The notes under the pieces were generated by a model. The model was not told the DNA's origin, searched no databases, and worked only from the letters and a program-made list of their open reading frames with translations. Below are positions 1-9,351 of a stretch of DNA of 64,000 nucleotides, in pieces. The position numbers and the translations under genes were made by a program. The DNA is from Amycolatopsis anabasis (GTDB lineage Bacteria; Actinomycetota; Actinomycetes; Mycobacteriales; Pseudonocardiaceae). How positions within the stretch are numbered: position 1 is the stretch's first letter; each line of letters begins with the position of its first letter. The stretch covers positions 1 to 64,000 of the forward strand of contig NZ_VTHK01000007.1 in assembly GCF_009765355.1 (NCBI RefSeq). Direction: 5' to 3'.

Positions 1-643
1 GCGTCCGCGCCAGGGCATGCGGCGGTGACCTTTGGCGTGCCGTGATGGTGTGCGGGACTACGCAGCCGAGGGAATACCCTCTGACCAGGGTCGCGAGGGA
101 CGCGAACGTGGACGAAGCACTCCCGCGCCGTCTGCCAAGGCTCGGGACTTGCGTACACACCTCGCCACTCACCGTGACCAAGGCACCGCAGTCCAAAAAG
201 CGGCCTGGTCGCCGGTGACCTCGACCGTCCAGGCATAGCCCGCTCATCGGACACGCAAGCGACTTGATGCAAAGCCCGGCTGCAGCCGATCCCCAAAATG
301 ATCATTCTTGATGCCGCTTACTACCAGGCGCGACTCGTATTCTGAGAAGTCAACAGTAAACCCAGGTCGAGTAATCGGCATACTGGGCAAACCTCGCAAT
401 ATATGCTCAGGTAAATTTAGTTGCCGCGGACCGAATATAACCCGACCCCAGCAGGACACGCCTGCCTATTGCACCTTCCATCCAACATATTTGAGATTCG
501 GCCGAACAGACATTGGCTTTTTTACTCTTGGGCCGCGCCCATCCGCCGAAGGTGCCATTGCCCGCGATCCCGGTGCCGGCCACCACGGCGGAACCTCGGG
601 CTGGAAGGAATCGGGACAGTTTCCGGCCGGTGCCCGTGGCCCG
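1..643. other. No confident gene; AT-richer patch at about 244-530
   Basis: I find no recognisable gene here. Roughly 290-530 is visibly richer in A and T than the rest of the window. A 71-codon minus-strand frame (244-459, GTG start) has plausible composition but no Shine-Dalgarno sequence and no family I know. It may be a remnant of imported DNA next to the exporter gene. Confidence 0.4.
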
Positions 644-1972
644 TCACACCGAGTTGTGAGCATCGCGCGGCGTCGTACGGTCGCTGAACCCGGCGACCCC
701 CGGGACGAGAAGCGTTCCCAGGGTCACCACGGCGACCACGAGCCCGCTGACCAGCAGCGTCGCGCTCTCGCCGAGCGCGGCGACCGTCGGACCGACCAGT
801 GCGTATCCCAGCGGCAGCAGGGCGAAGGAGCTGAGTTGGTCCAGTGCCAGCACCTTGCCCTGCAGCCCGGTCGGGATCTCGCGCTGCAGCGCGGAAATCC
901 AGTACACGAAATACAGTTCCACCACGAAGCCGCCGAGCGCGAACATCGCGATCGTCCAGGGCAGCGGGAGTGGTCCGAGCAGGCTGAGCGGCAGTCCGGC
1001 GTAGCAGACGAGGGCGAGCATCGACACCGTTCCGCGTCGCTTCGGCCGCCATCTTCCGGCGAGCACGACCGCCGGCAGCGCACCGAGCCCGACCCCGGCG
1101 AGCACGGCCCCGTAGGAGAAGCCGCCGCCGAACTCCCGCTGGGCGATGACCGGCAACAGGGTCAGCGCCACCGCGGTGCCCACCATGATCTGCACGCAGG
1201 TGGCGATCATCACGGCCAGCACCCAGGGCCGCCGGTAGATCGCCCGCAGGCCGTCCCGCGCGTCGCCGAGCAACGTCGAGGGCTTGCGGTCCGGCGCGGG
1301 CGCGCGCACCCCGAGCACGGTGAACGCGGCGAGCGCGAAGGTGACGGCCGCGAGAAGCAGGGCGGCGCGGGTACCAAGCAGAGCGACCGTGCTCGCCCCG
1401 GCCAGCGCACCGAGCACGGCGGAACTCCGCAGCCCCGCCGAGATCAGGGCGTTTCCCTTCTCCAACAAGGAAACCGGCAGCAGCGCGGGCACCAGCGACC
1501 GGTACGCGGGGCGGCCGAGCGCCTCCCCCGCGCCGACCAGGACGGTAGCCACCACGAGCGCGCCCACCGGCAGCCGGTCCAGCAACAGCACCGTCACCAC
1601 CAGGACGACCGCCCGGTAAGTGTCGGCGTAGACCACGATCCTCGATCGGCTCATCCGGTCCGCCAGCACGCCGCCGACGAGCAGGCACAGCACCAGTCCG
1701 GCCGCACGGCCGCCGAGCACCGCGGCGACGGTTCCGGCACCGCCGCCGCGCAGCACCACGTGCAGGCTCAGCGCGACCGGCACGAGCTGGTCGCCGATCG
1801 CGCCCGCGACCTGCCCTCCCCACACCCGGAGGAACCTCGGGTGATCGCGCACGGTGCTCGTCACGGGCGGATTCCGGCGCTCCACGGACGGCAAAGTGAC
1901 GGGTCCCCTCTCCGGAAAGGTCTGATGCGCGCATCGATGACGAGCGGCTTTCGCCGAACGCGCGGTGCTCAC
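644..1972 (-). CDS. MFS drug/metabolite exporter of the RiPP-like cassette
   Basis: This is a 442-residue multi-pass membrane protein of the major facilitator superfamily, closest in style to the MFS_3/enterobactin-exporter type. Hydrophobic segments run from about residue 45 to the C-terminus, and the loop after helix 2 reads GGVLADRMSRSR, the usual MFS loop-2/3 motif. The GTG start at 1972 overlaps the TGA of the JmjC gene (GTGA), so translation is probably coupled. The first 36 residues are polar and a later start is possible. As last gene of the peptide-SagB-JmjC operon, its likely role is export of the modified product or self-protection. The substrate cannot be read from sequence. Confidence 0.85.
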   Translation of the reverse strand: MSTARSAKAARHRCAHQTFPERGPVTLPSVERRNPPVTSTVRDHPRFLRVWGGQVAGAIGDQLVPVALSLHVVLRGGGAGTVAAVLGGRAAGLVLCLLVGGVLADRMSRSRIVVYADTYRAVVLVVTVLLLDRLPVGALVVATVLVGAGEALGRPAYRSLVPALLPVSLLEKGNALISAGLRSSAVLGALAGASTVALLGTRAALLLAAVTFALAAFTVLGVRAPAPDRKPSTLLGDARDGLRAIYRRPWVLAVMIATCVQIMVGTAVALTLLPVIAQREFGGGFSYGAVLAGVGLGALPAVVLAGRWRPKRRGTVSMLALVCYAGLPLSLLGPLPLPWTIAMFALGGFVVELYFVYWISALQREIPTGLQGKVLALDQLSSFALLPLGYALVGPTVAALGESATLLVSGLVVAVVTLGTLLVPGVAGFSDRTTPRDAHNSV

Positions 1973-3165
1973 GCCAATTCCGGCACCAGCAGCCCGAATT
2001 CGGTCAGCGCCTGCCGGAGCTCGGCCATGGTAGCGCGGTCGAGGTCGTCAGCGATCGTGTCGTCGTCCAGCGTGCCGCCCTTGCGCAGCAGCTCGAGGAC
2101 CGGCGCGGCGGCGGCCGGGAGCCGCATCGACCTGCCGCGGGCGCGCAGCACGAGGGCGCCGTCCTCGGCCAGAGCGCTGAACTGCATGCCGACCCGCAAC
2201 CGGTGGCGGGCGGTGGGTTCGGTCGCCGGGAGCACGGACACCGGCTCCGGGACCGATTCGCGGAATGCCGCCTCGCGCACGGTCCAGAGCAGCCGGTCGA
2301 CCGGGTCTTCCGCCGCCCGGTGGGCGAGTCGCGCGGTGGCCTGCCCCAGTAGCTCGCGTGCGGCGTCCTCCGCGGCTTCCAGTGCGCCGAGATCCACCGC
2401 CTCGCGAAACCAAGGGTCCTCGCCCGCGACGTCCACCAGGTGGCGCAGCAGTTCGTGGCGGCTCACCTTGGTGACCCCGACGGTCAGATGGATGGACACG
2501 CTGTCCTCGGTGCGCGGGGCGTGCATGGTGCCGCCGGGCAGGTAGAGCGTGTCGCCCGGACGCAAGGTCAGCACGCCGAGCGGTTCGGCGGATGCCCGCA
2601 GCTCGTCCTGGCGCCGGGGCGGGAAGTCGAACCAGGCGTGGCTCGGCAGCGGATGGCGGATCGGCGGGCTCTTCAGCTCCCAGACCTTCGAACCGGCGAT
2701 CTGCAGGACGAACACGTCCTGCGTGTCGTAATGCAGGGCCGCGCCGACCGCATGCGGCGGGCTGATGAACGCGTTGACCCGCACCGGGTGCCCGAGGTCG
2801 GCGGCGAGCGCGTGGGCGAACGCCCGCAGCGGCGGGTGGAACCGGTGCAGCGACCGCAGGATCAGGGTGTGCCCGGTCGCCAGGCCGCGCCGGACGAACT
2901 CGGTGTCGACGTACGGCGGCGAGCCCGCGGGATCTCCGAGGTCGGGAACTCCGGAAGCCGCGACCAGCAGTTCCCGGCCGTCCTTCGCCAGCCGGATCGA
3001 GGCGGTCCGGACCGCCGTGCCGCCGAGCAGTTCGTCCAGCGCGGCAGCGGAGAACAGGTCGGTGAACCCGCCGGTGAGCTCGTCGGCCGTGTGATGGACG
3101 TGCCGGGAGCCGAAGACCTCGCGCCGAAATCGTTCGGCGGAGGAAACCAGCCGGTCGAGTGTCAT
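1969..3165 (-). CDS. JmjC/cupin-like Fe(II)/2-oxoglutarate oxygenase
   Basis: This 398-residue protein has a JmjC (Cupin_4, ROXA-like) core at about residues 100-240. The HxD pair of the metal triad is visible in the stretch HYDTQDVFVLQ, the distal His in LPGGTMHAPR, and the fold-typical GSKVWEL lies between them. A C-terminal helical region of about 150 residues resembles the winged-helix/dimerisation part of ribosomal oxygenases. The family hydroxylates peptidyl Arg, His, Asp or similar side chains. The ATG at 3165 follows a strong GAGGGGG ribosome site. The gene lies between SagB (31-bp gap) and the exporter (4-bp overlap), so hydroxylation of the small peptide encoded upstream is the natural hypothesis. 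Confidence 0.8.
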   Translation of the reverse strand: MTLDRLVSSAERFRREVFGSRHVHHTADELTGGFTDLFSAAALDELLGGTAVRTASIRLAKDGRELLVAASGVPDLGDPAGSPPYVDTEFVRRGLATGHTLILRSLHRFHPPLRAFAHALAADLGHPVRVNAFISPPHAVGAALHYDTQDVFVLQIAGSKVWELKSPPIRHPLPSHAWFDFPPRRQDELRASAEPLGVLTLRPGDTLYLPGGTMHAPRTEDSVSIHLTVGVTKVSRHELLRHLVDVAGEDPWFREAVDLGALEAAEDAARELLGQATARLAHRAAEDPVDRLLWTVREAAFRESVPEPVSVLPATEPTARHRLRVGMQFSALAEDGALVLRARGRSMRLPAAAAPVLELLRKGGTLDDDTIADDLDRATMAELRQALTEFGLLVPELA

Positions 3166-3196
3166 CGCGGAAACCCCCTCGGGCGGAAACGTTCGG

Positions 3197-4306
3197 TCAG
3201 CGGACGATGCCGGGCTCGGGTGTCCGGAAACCGGCGGGCAGGAGCGGGTCTCCGCCCGCCGGGATCCCGGCCGAGAGCAGGTACACCGCGAACTCCTCAT
3301 CCGGGTCGACGCCGAGCAGCCGCTCGACCTCGCTGTCGCGGAACGCGATGGTCTGGAACGGGCCGAGTCCGAGCGCGGTGCACGTCAGCGCGTAGGTCTG
3401 CCCGTAGTGCCCGGCGTCGTACATCCACAGCCGGTACGCGCGCGGATGCCGGTACTTGTACGCGAGCCGGTGCGCGACCGCGGTGGTGAACACGGTGAAT
3501 GCTCCCTCGTACGAAGGCCCCTGGTGATAGCTGAGCTCGGCGACCCGGTCGCGGGTCACGCGAGCGTCCAGCAGTTCCAGCGCATGGCGGCTCGCGGAGT
3601 AGTGGTACAGGCCAGGTGCGACCCCTTCGACGTCGTAGGCGACCAGGTAGCACTCGACCTCGTGCCGCCCGCCCGCGGACGCGCTGACCCGGCCCTGCTG
3701 CACGCCGAACAGCGCGCCGTCCAGGAACCGCTGCGGAGCGAAGGTGTGGAAGAGCAAGGTGGCCAACTGATCCAGCGAAACCGGCTCACCGGTGAACATC
3801 CGGTGCGTGCGGCGCGCGGCGAAGACGTCATCCACGCTCGCCCGCAGGGGCAGCGGCCGACGGGGCAGCATGATCACCGGATTGCCCGGGTATTCCTTGA
3901 AGATCGCCGGAGCTTCGCCTTCGGCGACGATCGCCGCGGCCACCGCGTCCCGCTCCGGGGTGCCCACGAGGTAGTTCGCGTCACGGGCGCCGAGGTGGAA
4001 ACGTTCGGTGACCGCGCCCCAGTGCTTCCACAGTGCGGAGCGGTCCTGTTCGACGGATCCAGCCGTCTCGTCGGGCACCAGGATCCCGTGCTGGATCAGC
4101 AGATCCACGACCGGCTGGATCTTCTCCGGGCCGCCGGCGTCCACCGCCGAGACAAGTTCGTCGAGGTCGAGCGGATCCCCCGCGGCTTCAAGGATCGCGC
4201 GGACCCCGAGCGAAACCTTGAGCGACGAACCGCCGCCCGGCACTCCGACCAGGAAGCCCTTTCCGGTCCATTCACAGACCAGGGGATCTCGCCGACGCAG
4301 TTTCAT
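3197..4306 (-). CDS. SagB-type flavin-dependent dehydrogenase
   Basis: This 369-residue protein has an N-terminal domain (about 1-95) typical of long SagB-type oxidoreductases, then a nitroreductase-fold FMN domain (about 140-360). Visible family stretches are DVFAARRTHRMF near the start of the flavin domain, SASAGGRHEVECYLV, and MYDAGHYGQTYALTCTALGLGPF. In thiazole/oxazole-modified peptide systems such enzymes oxidise azolines to azoles; some also act in non-azole pathways. The ATG at 4306 follows AAGGGAAG and sits just after a stem-loop. No YcaO or E1-like cyclodehydratase is found in the window, which makes its substrate unclear. Confidence 0.85.
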   Translation of the reverse strand: MKLRRRDPLVCEWTGKGFLVGVPGGGSSLKVSLGVRAILEAAGDPLDLDELVSAVDAGGPEKIQPVVDLLIQHGILVPDETAGSVEQDRSALWKHWGAVTERFHLGARDANYLVGTPERDAVAAAIVAEGEAPAIFKEYPGNPVIMLPRRPLPLRASVDDVFAARRTHRMFTGEPVSLDQLATLLFHTFAPQRFLDGALFGVQQGRVSASAGGRHEVECYLVAYDVEGVAPGLYHYSASRHALELLDARVTRDRVAELSYHQGPSYEGAFTVFTTAVAHRLAYKYRHPRAYRLWMYDAGHYGQTYALTCTALGLGPFQTIAFRDSEVERLLGVDPDEEFAVYLLSAGIPAGGDPLLPAGFRTPEPGIVR

Positions 4307-4336
4307 GCTCTTCCCTTCCGACCAGTCCGGACGGGG

Positions 4337-4371
4337 CGTCCAGCCGCGACAGTTCCTGCTGCGGCTGGACG
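4337..4371 (-). promoter_or_regulatory. Stem-loop between peptide gene and sagB
   Basis: CGTCCAGCCGC (4337-4347) and GCGGCTGGACG (4361-4371) are perfect 11-bp inverted arms with a 13-nt loop. The hairpin lies in the 76-bp gap between the 20-codon peptide gene and the dehydrogenase gene. Such a hairpin commonly lets a precursor be expressed above its modifying enzymes, by partial termination or mRNA stabilisation. There is no T-run after it, so full termination is unlikely. Confidence 0.65.
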
Positions 4372-4382
4372 ACGTTTCCCGG

Positions 4383-4445
4383 TCAGCCGCTCGGGTGGTC
4401 AAGCAGCGAGGCGTCGTTCTCCACGATCTCGATTTCGAACTCCAT
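4383..4445 (-). CDS. Candidate 20-residue RiPP precursor peptide
   Basis: This is a very short gene whose product reads MEFEIEIVEN followed by DASLLDHPSG. The ATG at 4445 is preceded by GGGAGG with seven-base spacing, one of the best ribosome sites nearby. The N-terminal half alternates acidic and hydrophobic residues like a beta-strand leader; the C-terminal half carries Asn, Asp, Ser, His and Pro, a plausible core. It sits first in an operon with a SagB dehydrogenase, a JmjC oxygenase and an exporter, and is separated from them by a stem-loop. The same frame stays open upstream to 4865 into degraded GNAT sequence, so an in-frame artefact is possible. Precursor identity is inferred from context only. 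Confidence 0.6.
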   Translation of the reverse strand: MEFEIEIVENDASLLDHPSG

Positions 4446-4706
4446 GACAGTCCCTCCCTTCTCAAACTCTCGAATCCGGCAGCGTTGGAGGTGGCTGCCG
4501 AAGCGGAAACGGCGAGCATCGAAGTATGGGAGTTGGTCGCCCGAAACCACTCGAACCGGGTCATGGGCGTATGACAACCAGCCTGGTCGACGACCGGAGA
4601 CCCAGTCAAGGAGCGCCTGGGATTCCAGGAGATTCACTAGTCGCAACCGGTGCCGCAAGTTCCGCGAACCGTCCCGGCGGGGAAATCGAAGCGACGACGT
4701 GGCTCG

Positions 4707-4925
4707 CATCCGGGCACCGCGGAGCACGCCTTCCCGCCGGAAACCGGCCGTCACCACCACGTGCCGCCGGGCCGGGTCGTCCACCTCGACGCCGACCTCC
4801 GCTCGGTCGAGCGTGGTGGTGGCGAACAGATACCGGACAAGCAGCCGCAACGCGGTGGCGTCCACACCGGGGCCAGCGCCGTTGTTACAGCCCGAACAGC
4901 CGAGCGCGCCGCCGGAGTCGGCGGC
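4707..4925 (-). pseudogene. Remnant of a GNAT acetyltransferase
   Basis: The minus-strand frame around 4715-4865 reads ALRLLVRYLFATTTLDRAEV, then a region ending AGFRREGVLRG, the classic C-terminal half of RimJ-like GNAT acetyltransferases. The N-terminal half is missing: the frame closes at a TAG near 4928. The C-terminal part after GVLRG does not resemble the family. It is therefore a decayed fragment and not a working enzyme. Confidence 0.55.
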
Positions 4926-5039
4926 ACGCTAGCCCCGTGTTCGCACATGAGGATGGTTGGGGTGGGAAGAGCAATTCGCCTTGATCACCTTATTTGTCGT
5001 GGCGGGATACGTGAACGACCGCGTCCGCAGCGCCTGGCT

Positions 5040-5378
5040 TACGGCGGGTCGAGTGTGGAGAAGAAGCTCGGTGCGTTGCCGTTGGTGGCCGACTACTGCC
5101 GCCGGTTCGACCTGGCCGGGATCGTCGACCGGGCCTGCCCGATCCGTCAGGACGTGGCGATTCTGACCCACGGCCTGGACGCGATCGCGCCGGAACTTGA
5201 TCGCATCGTCGGATCCATTGGGGCGCAAGCTATCGCGGCGTTCGGGATCGATGTGTCCCGATGTCATTGGGACATGACCTCGATCTCGCTGTACGGCGCC
5301 TACGACCATGTGGACGGCGGGGTACCGATCCGCGGCGACGTCGTGCGGGGACCGACTTCAGGTGACGGGCTGTGCTGA
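5040..5378 (+). pseudogene. IS1634-family transposase remnant (internal deletion, truncated)
   Basis: The plus-strand frame shows VEKKLGALPLVADYCRRFDL, AGIVDRACPI and DVAILTHG, the DUF4277-like N-terminus of IS1634-family transposases. It then jumps to LDAIAPELDRIVGSIGAQAI and HWDMTSISLYGAYDH, normally found some tens of residues further on. An internal stretch of perhaps 55-60 residues is thus deleted and everything after about residue 110 is gone. I see no terminal inverted repeats. It marks old insertion-sequence activity between the RiPP-like cassette and the DUF4157 gene. Confidence 0.8.
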
Positions 5379-5444
5379 CACTGCATGCCTAGCCTCAGCG
5401 CACCACCGCTTTCCAACCGCGGGAGGCGTCGGCGGGCCGGGCAG

Positions 5445-8400
5445 CTACGGCTTCGCGGCTCCGTGCACTCTTGCGGTGAAGCGCGCGGTCAGTTCCTCGA
5501 CCCGCTGCAGGATGGCCGCGAGCGAGTTGTCCTCGAGCAACCGCATCCTTTTGACGTCGTCCGCGGTGTATCCGAATTCCGCCGCCTTCTTGAAGTCGAT
5601 TTCGTGCCAGCTCTTTTTGCCCTTCAACTTGGGGCCGTTGGCGACGGCGTTCATCCGGTAGAGATTGTCCGGCCGGTCGCCGAGAGCCTCGAGTGCGGCT
5701 TTGATCTCCGCCTTGACCGCCGGTGACGCCTCGGTGTAGAGCGCGAGCAGTCGGTTGAGCTGGGGTAGTTTGGACAGGCGATCGAGGGAGACGAGGTGAT
5801 CGGTCGCCAGGCGAGGTTTCCTCTGCAACGCGTCCCAGGTGGCCTGGGACATGACCTGATCGACGGCGAGTTTGCTGCGCGCCTTGTAGTTCGGCCCCGC
5901 GGTTCGCATCACGTCGATGAGGTCCTTGCTCGCTTCGCGCAGCGCGGCTCCCGCGGCCTCCTTCTCGGTGAGCAGTTCCGGGAGCCGGAAATTCAAATCC
6001 GCGGCCGTCCCGGTAGCATCTTTGGCCTGCTTCTCAAGTTCCAGCATTCTCCGCCGCCAAGCGAGGTAGGTCTGCTCCTCAACCGCCAGATTGCCCGCGC
6101 CGCTCAGTTTGTCGATCGCTTCGATCTTTTCCTCGAGGCTTTCCAATCTGTGCACGGGTCGGAGCCGCTCGGTGAGCGACTCCGGAAGCTTTGGCGGGCT
6201 TGCGGAGACTGCCTTCAATTCTTTGTTCGCTGCTGCCGCCGCCTCACCTTCGGCCCGGATCGAAGCCGTCGATTCGGCGATCCGCCGTTCGACGTCCGCG
6301 AGTTTTTCCGCCGCCGTCACCCGCTCCCGGACGTCGAGTGGCGCCTTCGGCTGCGCGGTGCGTTTCCTCCCGGCGGCGACGGCGGGTTTCGCCTTGGCGG
6401 TATCGGCCATGGCGGTCTTGATCCCACCGACCGAAAGGGACGGATCCACCGAAATCTGTTTGATGAAGGCTCCGATCTCGTCCTCCGTGAGGCCGAATTG
6501 CCGGCCCGCCCTGGTCACCTCCTTGACGACCTCACGGGCTTCCTCGAACATCGCTTTGAGCTTGGTGAGCTGCTCGGCGGGCAACTGCGCCGCATCGATC
6601 AGCTTCGCCGCCTTCATCTCGGTCATGAACCGGTCGAAGCCGATACGCCCGCGCCGGGCGAGTGCGTAGAGCGCGTACGCGAACTCGGGAACGGCGTTGA
6701 GCCCCGCGACACCGCTGTGCAGGGATCCACCAGCCTTCGCGCCGAACCGGAGGAGGGCCTGATCCGCTTCGATCTTCGCGACCGCCGCCCGCAACACGTT
6801 CTGCCGGACCTTCGCCGGAAGGGTGTCCAGCGATGCCGCGAACTTCGTCAGGTCGGGAGCCTTGTTGAAGAGGACAATGGCGTCCCAGATTCCGTCCACC
6901 GCGCGGAGCGCGCCACCCAGATCGAGTCCGGCGCCGAGTGCGGCGAGGAGCACCCAGGTGAAATTCGGTTCGCCGCCGAGGCCGGTGTCGGCGAACTTCT
7001 TCATCTTCTGATATTCCTTGAATTCCGAAATCGTCTGGTACACGCCGATGCCGGCCGCGCCGAGCGCCGCACCCGCACCGAGGACGCCCCCGACGGGAAT
7101 CAGGAGGGCGAGCGCGAGCCCGACAACCCCGAGGAGGACGCCGATCCAGGCCTCGTTCCCGACGTACTTCGCCCGGCGATCGTTGATGAGCGAGTACGCC
7201 GCCGAATCCGGCTCGATGCCCTGTATCTCCATGGAGGAGACCAGGACCTCGGACAGTTTGTAGACGGCCTTCGGGTCCGACCGCAGATTCCCCTGTGATT
7301 CGTTGACATTGGCGCGGCGGGTCCTGAGGTAGGCGAGGATCGTCGCCTTGGCCGATTTCCGGTCGGCGGTCGCCAGTTCGAGGTGCGGGAACCTGTCGTC
7401 CGCGACGAGTGGATGCCCGGGCAGGGCCCTGATCGCCTGCTTCGCTCGTGCCCTGAGGTCGGCCGCCTCCAGGTCCTGCTTGCTCGCTGCCGGGTACGGC
7501 GACGTCTTGGGCGGGACGCTGTTCGCCTTCTCCACCAGGGCTGGGGCGGGAGTGGCTTTCACCTGGGCGAGGAGGGTGTCGATGACGGCGTCGTCCGAGT
7601 AGCGCTGTTGCGCGTCCAGGAACTGCCGATCGAGCTTCCCCAGGTAGTCGACCGTGATCTCCACGGTTTCCTGGAGGAACACCTTCTCGTACGCGTCCAG
7701 CGTGCGCTCGAAGTCCGCCTGATCGGCGAAGCCGTGCTTCGTGAGATTGGCGGTGAACTCCGCGATCTCCTGCTGACGCAGTTTGGCCGCCTCCGCGCCC
7801 AGTTCGGTGACCTTGTCCGCGTGGTATTTCAGATAGCCGGCAGCGGCGCGCTCCATTGCGCTGGGCAGTTTTCCCAGCTTCTTGTACTGCTCGTAGAGGG
7901 CTTTGGTGCCGTACAGCCTGCGGGCGACGGTTTCCCGGTGTTCGACCTCCCGCTCGCGTGCGGCCTTCGCCGCCAGGTAGCGGTCGATCGACGCTTCGAG
8001 CTCCGCCAGGTCCAGCGAGCGGGCGTCGAAGTCCTTGAGGTCCGCTTCGGAAAACTGGGACAGTTTGCCCGCCAGCCGGATCAGGATGTCGTACTGCTCG
8101 GGTGCGAAGTTCTCCGGTCCGCCGAGCAGCGATTTGATCGCGTACGGCAGCGCGTCGAGCCTGCGTTTGTCGGCGAGGAGCTGACGCCGGTACCCCGCCC
8201 AGATCTCGGCCTTGGCGTGCTCGCCCCTGCCGATCGGTAGGCCGGGTCGCTCGCCGGTCCCCGCGGAGTACCGGCGAGCGACTTCCGCGTCGATGCGGGC
8301 GCGGTCGCCCTTGTCGAGTGCGGAGTAGTCCTGGTCGAGCGCGGCCTTGGTGTCCGCCGACGGCGGTCGGCCGTACCGGGCCAGTTCGGCTCGCCGGACG

Positions 8401-9080
8401 CTGAACCGCACGGCTCTGCCAACATGCTTGGCCGGCTCGGCTAGGACGACGTCGATCTCGGACGTGGACGCGCTCCACGGCAGGTTCACCGCGTGGCCGA
8501 AGATGACCGTCTCCACGTAGCGCAGCAGCTGCCGACGGCTGGCGAGCCCGGCCGGAATCCTGATCGTGTGCGGGACGCGTTCGTCCTCGCCCCGGCTGGC
8601 CGGCGCGGGCTGGCGGCGAATCGTCCGAGTGTTCCCCTGGGCGACATGCGCGAGTTCGTGAGCGAGCAGTCGCCGGCCCGAGGGTGAACGCGGCTGGTAC
8701 TCCCCGAACCCGAACACGATGTCGGTGCCCACGGTGAACGCGCGGGCACCGACGGCGCGGGCCGCCTCGGCGGCCCGCGCGCCGGTGTGCACCCGAATGC
8801 GGCTGAAATCGGCCCGTTGACCGGTCCGGCTGCCCGAAAGGGCGTCGGTTGCGAGTCCGTCCGCCGCGGTTTCCGCAGGATCGTCGGGACGGCCAACCGA
8901 AAGGCCGACGGCAGAGGCCCGGACGGGGAGGCGCGAGAAATCGGCGGCGAAGCGCGGCTCCATGAACTGCCGGATGTCGGCCTCGAGCGGCTCACCGGCG
9001 GACCGCAACACATCGGCGACGGCGCTGGTCGCGGTCACTGATTCCGGACGCCTGCCGGTGCGCACGATGTGGCTCCCCAT
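5445..9080 (-). CDS. DUF4157 protein, putative eCIS or polymorphic-toxin effector with HNH-like C-terminus
   Basis: This is a 1211-residue protein. Residues about 30-150 form a DUF4157 domain with the metalloprotease-like motif HELAHVAQ at 141-148; this domain marks proteins tied to extracellular contractile injection systems. A long, charged, helical middle follows (about 250-560). A strongly hydrophobic Gly/Ala-rich stretch lies at about 650-690 ([18 protein letters not shown]). Another coiled region follows. Near the C-terminus are [10 protein letters not shown] (about 1093) and [15 protein letters not shown] (about 1145), which look like a His-Me-finger (HNH) nuclease. The ATG at 9080 follows GGGGAGG; an earlier ATG at 9098 lacks a ribosome site. 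No immunity gene is obvious next to it. Confidence 0.75.
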   Translation of the reverse strand: MGSHIVRTGRRPESVTATSAVADVLRSAGEPLEADIRQFMEPRFAADFSRLPVRASAVGLSVGRPDDPAETAADGLATDALSGSRTGQRADFSRIRVHTGARAAEAARAVGARAFTVGTDIVFGFGEYQPRSPSGRRLLAHELAHVAQGNTRTIRRQPAPASRGEDERVPHTIRIPAGLASRRQLLRYVETVIFGHAVNLPWSASTSEIDVVLAEPAKHVGRAVRFSVRRAELARYGRPPSADTKAALDQDYSALDKGDRARIDAEVARRYSAGTGERPGLPIGRGEHAKAEIWAGYRRQLLADKRRLDALPYAIKSLLGGPENFAPEQYDILIRLAGKLSQFSEADLKDFDARSLDLAELEASIDRYLAAKAAREREVEHRETVARRLYGTKALYEQYKKLGKLPSAMERAAAGYLKYHADKVTELGAEAAKLRQQEIAEFTANLTKHGFADQADFERTLDAYEKVFLQETVEITVDYLGKLDRQFLDAQQRYSDDAVIDTLLAQVKATPAPALVEKANSVPPKTSPYPAASKQDLEAADLRARAKQAIRALPGHPLVADDRFPHLELATADRKSAKATILAYLRTRRANVNESQGNLRSDPKAVYKLSEVLVSSMEIQGIEPDSAAYSLINDRRAKYVGNEAWIGVLLGVVGLALALLIPVGGVLGAGAALGAAGIGVYQTISEFKEYQKMKKFADTGLGGEPNFTWVLLAALGAGLDLGGALRAVDGIWDAIVLFNKAPDLTKFAASLDTLPAKVRQNVLRAAVAKIEADQALLRFGAKAGGSLHSGVAGLNAVPEFAYALYALARRGRIGFDRFMTEMKAAKLIDAAQLPAEQLTKLKAMFEEAREVVKEVTRAGRQFGLTEDEIGAFIKQISVDPSLSVGGIKTAMADTAKAKPAVAAGRKRTAQPKAPLDVRERVTAAEKLADVERRIAESTASIRAEGEAAAAANKELKAVSASPPKLPESLTERLRPVHRLESLEEKIEAIDKLSGAGNLAVEEQTYLAWRRRMLELEKQAKDATGTAADLNFRLPELLTEKEAAGAALREASKDLIDVMRTAGPNYKARSKLAVDQVMSQATWDALQRKPRLATDHLVSLDRLSKLPQLNRLLALYTEASPAVKAEIKAALEALGDRPDNLYRMNAVANGPKLKGKKSWHEIDFKKAAEFGYTADDVKRMRLLEDNSLAAILQRVEELTARFTARVHGAAKP

Positions 9081-9351
9081 GCCACCTCCCCTCGGCATGG
9101 GGAAATCCTGACGAATCAGCGTCACCAGAGCGTCACCGCTTGGCTGCCGAGATGGTTGGTCACCCAACGCAACAATATCCAGACGGCTGGGAGGAGCAGC
9201 CCCTCGGCGGAAGAGTGCAGAAATCTAAAGCGTTGTTGAGCCTCGCGGCGGGCCCGAGGTCGCGTGCACGGGTGTCCGAAGTACGGCGCAGGCTCCGGTT
9301 GCCGCCAGCGCTGTCTACCAGCAGCACCACCGTCTCGGATCAGCATCTTGA
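9081..9351. other. Divergent intergenic region upstream of the DUF4157 gene
   Basis: This lies between the DUF4157 gene (minus) and the SRPBCC gene (plus). Apart from the inverted repeat that begins at 9352, I see no further gene or clear structure in it. Confidence 0.4.

Noticed and set aside
308..2545. A 745-codon plus-strand frame opposite the MFS and JmjC genes
   Set aside because: Its product is Arg/Gly/Ser/Pro-rich and low in information, the usual shadow of high-GC genes. The minus-strand genes have clear family motifs.
644..4445. Assignment of the cassette to classical thiazole/oxazole (TOMM) peptides
   Set aside because: There is no YcaO/E1-like cyclodehydratase, and the 20-residue peptide has no Cys and only two Ser residues.
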